Shown one piece after another: positions 30,401 to 42,400 of a stretch of DNA of 64,000 nucleotides. The DNA is from Hormiphora californensis. Its lineage: Eukaryota > Ctenophora > Tentaculata > Cydippida > Pleurobrachiidae. The DNA lies in assembly GCA_020137815.1 (NCBI GenBank), contig CM035356.1, forward strand, positions 5,366,145 to 5,430,144. Reading direction: 5' to 3'. Each line of letters begins with the position of its first letter. Position 1 is the first letter of the stretch. The translations under genes and the position numbers were made by a program. The notes under the pieces are model-generated. The model had not been told where the DNA came from and made no database searches. It worked only from the letters and a program-made list of their open reading frames with translations.

Positions 30401-30899
30401 GTATTCCTTTGAAAAATTTTCAAAAAAATTTCACGAAAAAAAAATCAAAAAAATTTTTGGGGGAAAAAAATCCTGCCACTAAATCGGGGTGCCACTAAAT
30501 CGGGGGCCACTAAATCGGGGTCCGACTGTAGTACTGTAACTAGTACTGGGGATATTATACAGATTTGGTTCTGAAAATGTGACTGACATTCATACTTTAC
30601 AACTCATCTCTCTTCTTATCTCTAACTATCTCTAACTATCTCTCTCCCCCCTCTTTGTAAAAATCTCCCAGTCTCGCAAAATAATATCTATAGTTATCAA
30701 ATATGCACTACAGTCTCAATATTTCGTTTCTACGTAGTTCTAAATAGGGTTTAATAGTAATATGTACTTCCTCTCACTCATACTTTTCACTGAACGCGTT
30801 ATTATTTAGAATCTTTATCATTTTAATTGGTTGTCAAGTTCAAATTATAACTAAGTTAATTAGAATGGTTTAAATAGTAAAGATCTGATAATCTTGTAC

Positions 30900-31996
30900 C
30901 TGTTTTCTGCATGCCCGAATAGCCACATAAAGAGGCTCGTTTAGAGCTTGTTCCGCAAGAGCTTCTCTCACCTCCAAACCTCCCTCCACTCTCACCTCCT
31001 GAGGAGCCGGGGAAATAAATATAATGATGTATAAAATATTGTGGCGTGTTTAATAATGGTAGTGATAAGGAAATCAGGAGGAGAGAGATAATGAGAATAT
31101 GAGATTTACCATATCAAAAGTTCTGAGAGACTCGGTTAACAGCTTGACGAAGGGCCCGACGATGTAGGATAATGAGAAATCAACAGCTGGTTTGAAGGTG
31201 TTAAGATTCCCTGTTTTGTATCTTAACAATCGGTAGACACTCTGAGCAACTTCCTTTGGGCAACCAATCCACTTATCACCCGTGATGTGAACCAGACCAA
31301 AGTAAATGTACTGAAAATAGTACAGAAATAATTTATTGCTTGACTATTCTTGAGTATAGAAATAATAATATCTTTATCTTATACAATTGTACAATATGAG
31401 ACAGAATGCGGTCAGATCCGATCGGCCAGATAGAATAAATACTATTCAATATTCATACATCTATCTATTTGTATCGGATAAAACCCATATATTATCGGAA
31501 TATCGAATGGATAATATACAGTCTGCCGCACCACTTAGCGGCCAAAAAGTATCTCACTTTCTTGGGCACGTCGCGCCCCTCACACACCTAGTACGCGGGC
31601 AACTCACTTTCTGGCCTCTAAGTGCGGTCAATTTAACTCACGTCACTTAGTTGTAGTGGTTTCCTTTTTTCTAGTATGGCAGGCACTGAGAACTCCAGCC
31701 ATAGTTGAACAAAATACAGCAGACAGAGACATCTTTGTAGTCCCTGCGATATTAAATGAGTTTTTAATAACTTTCATCAATCTAAAACACATCGTTATAG
31801 TAACAGCTTCTTTTTCTTCATTTTATCTCGAGATACATATATATATTTTTATCCCAGAGCTGCTATCGAGTCTCGGATGATGTGCATGGTTACCTCGGAT
31901 TGGGACTCAGAGAAAGATTCCCAGAGAAAACCACCAGTTAACCTCTCTAATGATATCGCCCTTAGTATCGATTGTTGTCTCATCGACCCACTGACC
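30900..31996 (-). CDS. Unrecognised gene, three internal exons
   Basis: Exons 31894-31996, 31110-31310 and 30900-30998 are each bounded by AG and GT, have lengths (103, 201, 99) that keep one open frame, and give about 134 residues. Successive peptides: SMRQQSILRAISLERLTGGF with LWESFSESQSE; YIYFGLVHITGDKWIGCPKE with VAQSVYRLLRYKTG and VDFSLSYIVGPFVKLLTESL; EGGLEVREALAEQALNEPLY with VAIRACRKQ. The pattern is amphipathic helical. I do not recognise the family; a helical-repeat protein is possible. Start and end exons are not found; the next exon (3' side) should lie below 30900, where the 2.8-kb TIR element occupies the intron. It could be a separate gene or the 3' part of the RGS22-like gene on the same strand. 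Confidence 0.6.
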
Positions 31997-32697
31997 CTGA
32001 GTGTTTGTTGACGTCATCGTGTTAATCCCGGTAAAACAGTGTCAAAGACTGTTATATTCAACCCCTTTCCTGAGAGATATTTGCCCCATCGTACCTTGGG
32101 CACGTCGCGCCCCTCGATCATGTTCGCGGGCAACATCGTACCTCCTTTCCTTTTGGTATTTAGCCAATAATGGAACCATTTAGTGAACTGTTTCTAGAAC
32201 TAGAAATGATTGGAGTATAATAACAGTTGAAGTTTGACTGCATTATACCGAGAAAAGCTCCAGAAAAAGTTCACTAAATAGCTCTGCTATTGGTTAAATA
32301 TACGGGTGCGATGTGGGGAAAATGTCTCTCAGTTTCTCAGACACAGCTGTGATAGAACTGCAATGATATAGTTCTGTATAGTACGAAATCTCTTTTTCTC
32401 GGTTGCACTGACAGATTGAACAACGCGTTTATATACTATCTACTATAGAACCTCAATATAGGTCACGTGGCCCGATTGTAGCTGATCACGTGACCTCAAT
32501 TGTGGTGTCACGTGACTGGGTTAGCATATCACGTGACATGTGTGAGCTACTAACATATGGTTATGGTGAGAAGGGAGAGGTTGTTGTGTTGGTAGCTTGT
32601 AACGTCTCCATCTGCTCGGCACGACCACTTGGCTCTGAGGGATCGAGGGATTGGGGGCAGGGGCAGGGGGCGATAGCATAGGGTTTATGTACTTATT

Positions 32698-33790
32698 ATA
32701 CCAAAACTAATTGAAATTAGTAGGCCGGAAAGGTTGCCCTATGATTTGAGCTACCTTTGCCACTGTAACATTCACGGGCCGGGGTGCAGACAGGGTAAAA
32801 CATATATGCTTCGTCTATCTTCAATTTAAGGGAATGTACTGGTGCCAAAGGTAGCTCAAATCATAGGGCAACCTTTCCGGCCTACTAATTTCAATTAGTT
32901 TTGGTATAATATGCATCATTTTTGGGATTTTTTATCCATGTAGAGTAAGTAGAATAGGTTAGAGTCGCGAAATTGAGAAATTTACATTTTTGACGTCATT
33001 TTGACGTCATAAAATGACGTCACGACGTTGTAACGTCAAAATTATGACGTCATATTATCGGGCCCACCTAGATGAAGATACTGACCAAGTTTGAGATAGA
33101 TTGGATGAGATTTGAGTCCGCTATAGCGAAAAAAACCCATAACGTCATATCTGTTTTTAAACAGTCATAACACTTTAGACGCATTTTAAGACCCTTATAC
33201 GTCTGGTTTTCAAAATTCACAATATAGTTTCTGAAAGTTCAGACAATTCTCTTTCCATGATATAGTCTTCGATTTTCGATTAGAATCCATCTTCAGGGTG
33301 TAAATTGAGCTCAAAGAATTTTGGTTAGAGTCTGAAAAATGACGACTTTAAGACGTTCTGTAGGACGTTCCTGGCGATGAAAAGGGACCCCACTACGACT
33401 AATGCACACACATCTAGTAGATCTACCAGCTGTGAAAAGATGAAGTCTCTATCTCTTTTCGTTTGGCGTCACATTCACTTATAAAAAGCGTCTCTCCTAT
33501 GCGCGCGCGCGCGCGCATGCCTGTTACACTGAATTTAGGGCAAATGGGACCTGTCTGTAACTTCGGTTCCAGATGAGATAGAGACTTGAAATTTTGAACT
33601 TGAGTCAAAGACCCCAAGCCGGGTATACATTCCAAATTTCAAGTCAAACGGATGAAAGGGAGCCACGCTATAGCCTTCTGAAATCTGGATTTTCAGCCAA
33701 ACACCCATAAAACGTATAACTGCGTTTCTGGCGGCGCTTTTTGAGGGGAGGGGGAATGGCAACCTTTGCGCTTGCCAGCGCAGTGATTAA
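32698..33790 (+). mobile_element. About 1.1-kb dispersed element with a foldback head
   Basis: Begins with a 215-bp hairpin (32698-32911, arms ATACCAAAACTAATTGAAAT and inverse, containing CCGGAAAGGTTGCCCTATGA), continues through a TGACGTCA-rich block (about 32990-33055) and a unique body, and ends at GCGCTTGCCAGCGCAGTGAT (about 33767-33786). The same element in the opposite orientation is at 43062-43964. No coding capacity recognised. Confidence 0.78.
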
Positions 33791-33911
33791 TAGGGGGAGG
33801 GGGCAGGGGGCGATGCAGTAGTGGAGGGGGACTAGAGGGGGGTGATGTAATGGAAGGGGATAGGGGGTTATGTAGTGGAGGGGGAAGAAATAGGGGATGA
33901 TGTATTCCCGT

Positions 33912-34110
33912 AAGACCATATATTTTCGCGGGAATTAATTTTCGCGATTTGGCTTAGACTGGCTTCTGGTGGTCCCTGACGACTTCGCCAGCATACCAGA
34001 AGTGAACTACTCCTTCATCAGCGACTCCTGGTACGCTGGCGAAGTCGTCAGGGACCACCAGAAGTCAGTCTAAGCCAAATTAATTCCCCGCGAAAATTAA
34101 TGGTTTTACA
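33912..34110. repeat. Foldback (about 200 bp)
   Basis: Arms with TTTTCGCGGG and GACTGGCTTCTGGTGGTCCC, inverse at about 34030-34105, around a short centre (CTCCTTCATCAGCGACTCC). MITE-like. Confidence 0.75.
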
Positions 34111-34274
34111 TTATAGGAGGAGAGGGGGAGGAACAAAGCAACGGGTTAGGAGGTGGTTATACTTTAATAGTTTTTAAGTTGATAAATTATTATGTCCGCT
34201 TGCTCCAGTTTGTTTAATTGTCCCTCATCAGTAGTCAATACCGCGATAATGGATAATGCCAATGGCTAAGTGAG

Positions 34275-34386
<112 letters not shown>

Positions 34387-34863
34387 ATTTATATGAGAGT
34401 GTGAATATAATGTAATGCCTATTAAACCTGTAAAAAGGCACTTGCACTCGCTTTACGGGTCACAAAAAACTCCTTTTGCGTCTTCAATAACTCAAATCTT
34501 TGTCGCCTGGGAGATGGGATGGGGGTCAATTTTCAGTGAAAATCTTTGTTCTGACATTCTGAGAAGGTACATACTATCATGGGCATAACAAGGTATCCTA
34601 TAAGTTATAGTATACCCCAATTAGAAATGTAAGCTTGAACAAATCTAACAATAGCGTGTCTCGTCCTCACTCAAAGTTCAGACTGTTTCAGAACCAGCTT
34701 TCTACCTATACGTACTACATATCACTTTGACCGTCTGCCTAAATGATGGGGCATGCTGCAGCACCCACAAACTTCATACTTCATACCACTACCAGTAATG
34801 TTTCAGCAGCACCCACTAACTTCATACTTAAATACTTCACACTTCATACTTCACACTTCATAC

Positions 34864-34998
34864 CAGTAATGTTTGAGCTCACTAAGCAGTCTCCCTTCAA
34901 GACCACCACTAGCAGGATTGAGGGCCCGGAGAGTATGAGGAAGTCGATGGGGGCTCCTCTCAGCGAGGTAGATTCTCCGCACATAACTCAGAAAATAC
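34864..34998 (-). other. Possible exon
   Basis: A 135-bp stretch between a TTTTTAG acceptor and a GTATGA donor on the minus strand, open in one frame (YFLSYVRRIYLAERSPHRLP and on to LEGRLLSELKHYW). Its open phase does not fit directly after the exon at 35603-35780, so it needs another exon in between or belongs to a different transcript. Codon content looks plausible; weakly supported. Confidence 0.35.
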
Positions 34999-35040
34999 CT
35001 AAAAAGGAGAGGAATATGCGGAACATGTGTCATTTAGGTT

Positions 35041-35602
35041 AAACTATTAAGAATATATTTAACCTGTCAAGGCCGTATGATGTTCTAAGCATTATTTAAA
35101 CATGGTTATCGAGTTTGCGAAAAATAAATCCCGTTGCGTAATGGTCCTGTAATGGTGCACTGAATTTGATTAACCTGCCCATTATTGAACGGAATTATGC
35201 GTGTTTCAGCTTATTATATATACGAAATTATTTACTGGACATGATCTACAATCATTTCAATCAAATCAAAAAAGTCTCGGACAGTCTTCGTAGCTAGTCA
35301 ACCACCTTTCCCTACAGCTATAACTATTTACCTATCAAGCGCAAGATTCATAACTCCCTTCTTTGCTCGTTGCATATCTACCCAGCAGTTGTACACGCTT
35401 TCCCCTAAAAAACATGAATGATTATAGAGGCCTCCCCTAAAAAACGAGAATGATTAGAGCTGCCTCCACTTAAGTTATATATTTGCATGAAAATCAAAAT
35501 GTGTTTGCTGCTATATATGTGCTCTGTCTGTCGAGGACACCTTAACCCCATATTATCCCATGATATATCCCTTGCCTAGCTAGACCCTCTATCCCATGAT
35601 AC
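35041..35602. other. Intron or spacer, nothing recognised
   Basis: AT-rich unique sequence. A small direct repeat (CCTCCCCTAAAAAACGAGAA-like, about 35400-35450) is the only structure noted. Confidence 0.4.
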
Positions 35603-37809
35603 CTTGAGTCCCCTTAAGAGACGCTATGAAAGCCACAACATCTTGTCGATATGTCTCCCCAGACCCTGTTTCCTTATCTAACTCCTTGCCAAGGCGATAT
35701 TGCGAGAGAAGCTCCGACTTGGAGAAGAGAAGTAATCTGTGCCGCTCTATGTAGTCTAGTGTTGTAGCCGGGTTCAGTACCTGGAATATTGGGACTCAGT
35801 TAGCAAACACACCCCTCACAAACAATCCATTTAGATTTTAGAGCACCCAGCTTATTTCATGATGGCAGGTTCATAAGATATGCGGCCAAAATCAATGTGC
35901 TGTTTTATTATTTCCTGCAATAAACGTCAAGTCATACAGACACAAAAATAGACACAAAAATAGACAAACTAACAGACACACTAACAGACACACAACAGAC
36001 ACACAAACACACAAACAAACACACAAACAGACACACAAACAGACACACAAACAGACATACTAACAGACACACAAATTAGTGTTGCCTTGTACCGATATAA
36101 ATGATGTTGTCCCATCACAGCTCTTGTCAGAAGTCCCCCGTTCGATGTAACCCTGACTTGGGTCAAATATTGTTGCTAACCGTCCCGACGTTAAGATGGC
36201 TTTGTGTTCCTCAAAGGACCGGGAATCCTTGTTGTAGAACACTCTAACTCCAAATACCTATTAAATGTGGGGGGGGGGATGGCATATAAAATTGATGATA
36301 TTTTGATCATTGATCATTGATATAGAAATTGTTAGAAACTGGCCGCAGTTTATTTAGTTTTGATGGGGAAGTTGTCAAGTAGAGACAAGCACGTCAGAAT
36401 TCTTAAACTTTGTTACCCAGCTTCTGTCTGATAGTGACTGAAGTGCATTCGATAAAAGAGAGCGATGATTTGATGAGATGTTGAGACAACTCAACCAGTA
36501 TTTAACTACTGCAGTCGGACCCCGATTTACTGGGATGATTGGGGGAAGGATTTTGCCCGGTAAATCGGGGTGCCCGGTATATAGGGGTCAAATACCGTTA
36601 GTTTCCTATATCGCGTCGGGGGAAATTTATTCTCCTGGTGTATCTTGGTTACGAAGTCACCCCTATTATTGCTCCGTGAGCGGAGGGGTAATTTCATTAG
36701 TCATTACCAACGGTATATCGTGGTTCCGGTAAATCGGGGCCCGACTGAATATTCCTCAAGTAGTCGAGTGGTTACTAAGCTATTCTAAGTGCAAGTGGTT
36801 ACTAAGTGGTTACTAAGTGGTTACTAAGTGGTTACTAAGTGGTTACTAAGCTATTCTCGTTGTCTCAATCGATATAATGAGTACTAACTACTAAACTACA
36901 TATGATAACTGCACTTCCAGAAGAAAATTTGTCGCCACATCAATCCAAATCCCACAAATTAGGAAAGTTAACCGGCTAGATGCGTTTTACTTCCTACTTG
37001 AGGCTTAAATCCGCCTTTCTGCCCCTATATACAATTGCTTGTTGGGTAATACCCATTGTTATCAGGAACCGACCGAAATAAGTAAGCAACCAATCAGAAC
37101 TCGTTATTTAGGTCACGTGACTGGTTATCAGCCAATCAGGGACCAGTATTTCCTGATTCGGTCGGTGGCTGCTTGTTATGTTACCGGAAGGGCAAGAAAT
37201 ACGTTGAAAGTGTCCACAAACAGGTCATCCGTTAGTAGCAGATGTTCCTGAAACAGAACTCAGATTATTGGAATCCAAAATAGATAACATATTTCATCTT
37301 CAGCTAGATTATATTGATGATGCTTGATATGTTCTAACTCTCCTTTTACTTGGGGGAAACAGGGTCGAGCAATGCAAGGTGATGCCCATTCTATGTGTAT
37401 GTAATATGAAAATCATCTGTACAGCTTGATCATCCATGTCTAGTAGGGGTCACCACACACCAAAGTTAAAATTAAAATTAAAATTTTAATTTTAACGCCC
37501 CACACACCAGCGGCGTTAAAATTTCTCTCCCCCATTCTAAAAGTAACAATCTCGCGCGCGATTTTAACGGTCGCGTTGGATGATAAAATGATTTTATCAT
37601 CCAACGCGACCGTTAAAATAGTGCGTGAGATTGTTACTTTTAGAATGGGGGAGAGAAATTTTAACGCCGCTGGTGTGTGGGGCGTTAAAATTAAAATTTT
37701 AATTTTAATTTTAACTTTGGTGTGTGGTGACCCTAGCACTTACCAACTTCGTTCTTGTAATTTCCGAGACATCTCCTCCGGGGGCCAGTTCAGACAGCTT
37801 AAATTGCAT
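35603..37809 (-). CDS. RGS22-like: RGS22-like protein, N-terminal exons
   Basis: Four exons in frame: about 37744-37809 (possible start MQFKLSELAPGG; the frame stays open farther upstream to 37992, so it may begin earlier), 37185-37247, 36093-36257 and 35603-35780. Peptides EHLLLTDDLFVDTFNVFLAL then PVFGVRVFYNKDSRSFEE match the arrangement of the RGS22 N-terminus (LATDDFLVDYFNEFLSLP, then a phenylalanine-rich strand). In the last exon LDYIERHRLLLFSKSELLSQ then YRLGKEL corresponds to the RGS22 stretch WIKKERLPAFLESDCYFEYR. RGS22 is a G-protein regulator with several RGS domains, associated with cilia and testis in vertebrates. Later exons with the RGS domains are not seen. The intron after exon 1 contains a short dispersed repeat and a MITE ends 14 bp from the donor of exon 2. 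Confidence 0.62.
36512..36747. mobile_element. MITE with CAGTCGGACCCCGATTTA ends
   Basis: About 236 bp. Left end CAGTCGGACCCCGATTTACT and right end GTAAATCGGGGCCCGACTG, with an internal CCCGGTAAATCGGGG repeat; a deletion-derivative-sized relative of the 2.8-kb element. It lies in the intron between the first two RGS22-like exons and the next gene part; flanking TA is degenerate. Confidence 0.72.
37063..37170. mobile_element. Small MITE, CAGGAACCGACCGAA family
   Basis: About 108 bp palindrome starting CAGGAACCGACCGAAATAAG, centre AGGTCACGTGACTGG, and ending TTCGGTCGGTGGCTG. Other copies at 39540-39630 (partial) and 39757-39865. It ends 14 bp from the donor of the RGS22-like exon at 37185. Confidence 0.78.
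37446..37733. mobile_element. Near-perfect palindrome (MITE)
   Basis: About 288 bp hairpin beginning GGGTCACCACACACCAAAGT, with TTAAAATT repeats and GCGACCGTTAAAAT, folding at about 37590. Arms differ at only a few positions. It sits in the first RGS22-like intron, just outside the GTAAGT donor at 37738-37743. Confidence 0.85.
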
Positions 37810-38156
37810 TTCTTCCCCACTTTCGAGTTTCTCTAAGCTGATTCCTGGAACGATCAGTACTTGGTTTATTTCGAGGGGGAGCGGGGGAAGGGAATAAGTG
37901 ATAAGGTTGCGGTATAATAAAAATGGGTAAAAGACACGGCTGGGGCTCCTCGATCTAATAATATAATAGGGCCCTAGGTATATCATTGACATGTCAATTC
38001 GTCACCTGGACTATATACTCTGATGATTACAGGTGATGTGATGAGCCAGTCGAACAAGCAGCTCCCACTACTGCAGCAGCTGACTTAAAGCAGACAAGAC
38101 AAAGCTAGTGAAGCAGCTGGGAGGGCTGTTATTAAATGCAGCACACATCACGAGCA

Positions 38157-38357
<201 letters not shown>

Positions 38358-38476
38358 TGCACATCGAGTTGTAATGCAATAACAGAGCCTCTGCTGTTAA
38401 ATCTGTATAGAGGGGATGTTACCATGGTTACCAGTATATTATTCGGAATAATAATACCCCCCCCCCCCTCCTGTAG

Positions 38477-38653
38477 TACAGTCGGACCCCGATTTACCGG
38501 AACCCCGATTTACCGGAACCCCGATTTACCGGGAAGATAATCTTCCCCCGAAATAGGAAATTAACAGTATTTGACCCCGATATACCGGGCACCCGGATTT
38601 ACCGGGCAAAACCCTTTCCCCCGAGCAACCCGGTAAATCGGGGTCCGACTGTA
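38477..38653. mobile_element. MITE with CAGTCGGACCCCGATTTA ends, TA flanked
   Basis: Element 38479-38651 (173 bp), with TA on both sides, ends CAGTCGGACCCCGATTTACC and GGTAAATCGGGGTCCGACTG. Sub-terminal GATTTACCGG repeats three times at the left end. It is the best-preserved small member of this family in the window. Confidence 0.85.
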
Positions 38654-39446
38654 ATATAAAAAATACCCTGTTTAACAAACTCGACCGTCTAAGACACTGA
38701 CAGTTTAATAAACTGACAGCTTAATTAAAGACAGTTAATAGATTTGAATGTTTCTAGGGAATATAAATTCACCTCCCCAGAGAAATTTATACTAGATTGG
38801 TTAGCGGCAGTTTATTGGCAGTTTTTGGACAGGAACCTGATTGGGATAGAAAGATCATTGAGAGTTTTAGTTGAGAGGTGTAGTGCTTCACTGCATTGAA
38901 TCAAACTCTCACCTTAGGTTGTAGTGCTTTCCCAGAATCACGCATTATTTGACCTTATCCCATCAATTCTCCCCCCACGAAGTTGGGACATTCTTTGACG
39001 CAAAAGTGTCAAGTGATCCCGAAATCCCTTGAATTGTAGTAGTATGAACTTTGAGGCATTTAATTAAGTTATATTTCCTTTCACAGCTTCATTGGATAGC
39101 GCTAATTTGGTGTTGTCAGATTGTTTTTCCAACACGTTGCCATAGCTACACAGTCTGTCATTCGTTGCCATAGCTACACACTGTGTGGTAGTACACAGTC
39201 TACCATTCGCATTTTCGGACTAGCTCACACCGGGCATTCAACCCGGTGAGAGAGCCAACAGACTGGGAACATGTCAACCGAAATGTGGAGTCCCCTCCGT
39301 CATTTTTAATTCAAGCCAATGAGAGGCCTTGACAATGAAATACAGGCCTCTGATTGGCTCACGCACCGAAAAATGACAAAAAACTCCTGGGGTTTTCCAC
39401 TTTCCAGACACCGTCAGACAGCTCTTTCTTTAGGTCCAAAGTAGCT

Positions 39447-42400
39447 ATGTTAAACTCGAGTGTGGGGAACCACACGCTTGACACACCTCACTACAAGGAA
39501 CCAAAACATTTCACCATATTCGCCATGGTAAGTAGACCCCAGGAACCGACCGAATCAGGAAATACTGGTCCCTGATTGGCTGATAACCAGTCACGTGACC
39601 TAAATAACGAGTTCTGATTTGTTGTTTACATGTTTACCCTATACAGTGCCAAACCGGGTATAGTATACACGGTTTGGCAAGGCAGGAGTTATTTCGTCTC
39701 CAAATATATAGTTTCCCTCTTATTGAACTGGCGGTGAGAGTTGTCTTGTTATGTTCCAGGAACCGACCGAAATAAGTAAACAACCAATCAGAACTCGTTA
39801 TTTAGGTCATGTGACTGGTTATCGGCCAATCAGGGACCAGTATTTCCTAATTCGGTCGGTTCCTGTTCTGTTCTAACCCTCCTCGAGCAAAGTAAATTCC
39901 TCTTCCTGTTCTGTTCAATATCAAAATCCCTGTTTTTCAGTTTGTGGTGTTGCTAAGCTACTACATTGTTGGTGTGGTCGGAAACAGTCTCATGATAATC
40001 GGATTCCTCTTTCGCAGGTTTAAAATTAGCATATATTTAGTAACAATTAGTACCAAATTTCAGCCTCCTAGCTCCTCAGGTTCCGGAGTTAGGAGGGATC
40101 GGAAAGTGCCAAAATGGGCTAAAACTTTGAAATTGTTATATCTACGCTGTTGGTAAGCTGGCCCACATTTTTGGAAAAAGTTTCAAGGGGAGGAGATGGG
40201 GGCACCTTTGCGCTTTCCAGCGCAGTGATACTCATTCTAGTTGCTACAAAACCTGTCAGTTTCATTGTCAGATATCTCTATTTGAATATATCAGGTCACT
40301 TTGAATATCTTTACATATTCGAGTATCACAAAACTTCTATCGAAACATTTTAGACATTCGAACTTTCTAAATTCAGAGAACTGTACGTTCTAAACTGTTT
40401 AGAGAGAAATAGTAGGTGTCCCCTGCCATGTATAACACTAGTGATAACTGAGGAAGTAGGGAAGTTGATTCTTAGTAATATCTCGGTCACATGACCACTC
40501 AGAAGTGATATTCGTTCAAGTTCCGTTGTGACGCTAAATTGTTCATTTATCATCTAGAGGACGCGATAAAACATCGGCTTTATCTTCGCGTCGTAGGATA
40601 GCTGTCATGATTGAATTATCACGTCCTCTAGATGATAAATGAACAATTTAGCGTCACGACGGAACTTGAACGAATATCACTTTTGAGTGGTCATGTGACC
40701 GAGATCAACTTCCCTACTTCCTCGTATATCACTAGTGTTATACATAGCAGGGGACGGCAGGTCGGTAGAACTTCGACAGAATTTAGGGTAGGTCAATTTA
40801 GGGTAGGTCTGAATTTAGGGTAGGTCTGAATTTAGGGTAGGTCTGAATTTAGGGTAGGTCTGAATTTAGGGTAGGTCAATTTAGGGTAGGTCTGAATTTA
40901 GGGTAGGTCTGTTATGTATCGTTTATCAAAGCATTGCAATTCGACATTAGGTTCTGATTAGGTCGCTGAACCGCGTCCCGTATCTCGTATCTCTTCGATC
41001 TTAGTCACCGATTAGGTCGCTGAACCACGTCCCGTATCTCGTGTCAACTCATTGAAATTCGAGGTTAGACTCAAATTAGGTCGCTGAACCACGTCCCGTA
41101 TCTCGTATCAACTCATTGAAATTCGAGTCACCGACACTAAGTAGAGTAGCGACTGGCTATTTGAAATGGCGGCTAATTTGAAACACCCCCTCTACAGGCC
41201 AGCAGGTGCACCAGATTTGGATTTTTTCTGGTGCAACTGCTGGCCTGTAGAGGGGGTGTTTCAAATTATAATTAGCCGCCATTTCAAATAGCCAGTCGCT
41301 ACCCTACTACTTAAAGTAGGTGAACTGAGTTAGGTCGGTAGACTGTGTTCCGTATTGCATCAAATGAAATTAGGACTGTTTGACTGTTCACTTATTAGTT
41401 TATACACGTATACTTTAAGAGTTCCATCCTGAGTTGAAACCTGTTTAAGAAGAAAAAAACAATTCGTTTGCCATCTCATTTGTGTCTAACCTCGAATTCC
41501 AATGAGTTGATACGAGATACGGGACGCGGTTCAGCGACCTAATCGGTGACTAAGATCGAATTGCAATGAGTTGATACGAGATACGAGACGTGGTTCAGGG
41601 ACCTAATTTGTGTCTAACCTCGAATTTCAGTGAGTTGATATGAGATACGGGACGTGGTTCAGCGACCTTATCGGTGACTAAGATCGAATTGAAATGAGTT
41701 GATACGAGATACGGGACGCGGTTCAGGGACCTAATTTGTGTCTAACCTCGAATTTCAATGAGTTGATACGAGATACGGGACGTGATTCAGCGACCTAATC
41801 GGTGACTAAGATCGAATTGAAATGAGTTGATACGAGATACGTGACGCGGTTCAGCGACCTAATCAGAACCTAATGTCGAATTGCAATGCTTTGATAAACG
41901 ATACGTTACGGACCTACCCTAAATTCAGACCTACCCTAAATTCAGACCTACCCTAAATTCACCTACCCTAAATTCAGACCTACCCTAAATTCAACTACCC
42001 TAAATCCAGGCCTACCCTAAATTGACCTACCCTAAATTCTGTCGAAGTTCTACCGACCTGCCCAGGGGACAATTATTAATTCATATAGTAACTGTACTGT
42101 ATATTTTTTGAGTAAAGGCCAAGTACTATTATATGTGACACGTGTTTAGCGCTGTAAGTAAACGATTTCTGATATCCCGACTAGGTTAATAAGATCAGTA
42201 TCAACGTTCCTAATCTACAATTTAGCAATCGTGGACCTGATTGTCTGTCTGTGTACTATGACTGCCTCATTCATCATGATATTCAAGGTAACGGGTTGGG
42301 GGCCCGGGGGTGAATCACATGATATATATTAAAGGGTTGGGGGTGAATCACATGATATATATTAAAGGTACAAAGCCAGGGGTGTTAGTTATAATACCCC

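Larger units (their letters stand above)
27726..30530. mobile_element. 2.8-kb TIR element (pogo/mariner-like termini)
   Basis: The element spans 27728-30528 and is flanked by TA on both sides (27726-27727, 30529-30530). Ends are CAGTCTGACCCCGATTTAGT and the inverse CCACTAAATCGGGGTCCGAC, followed by sub-terminal repeats of CCACTAAATCGGGG. CAGT...ACTG termini with a TA duplication suggest the Tc1/mariner-pogo group. No transposase remains. Inside are a foldback (27937-28199), seven 163-bp tandem units (28242-29300), and another inverted repeat (about 30178-30400). Small relatives with the same ends are at 36512-36747, 38479-38651 and 63069-63182. Confidence 0.75.

Noticed and set aside
40790-40910. 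Telomere-like TTTAGGG units
   Set aside because: The repeat is 17 bp (TTTAGGGTAGGTCTGAA), is mirrored in the other arm of a foldback element, and is not a telomeric array.
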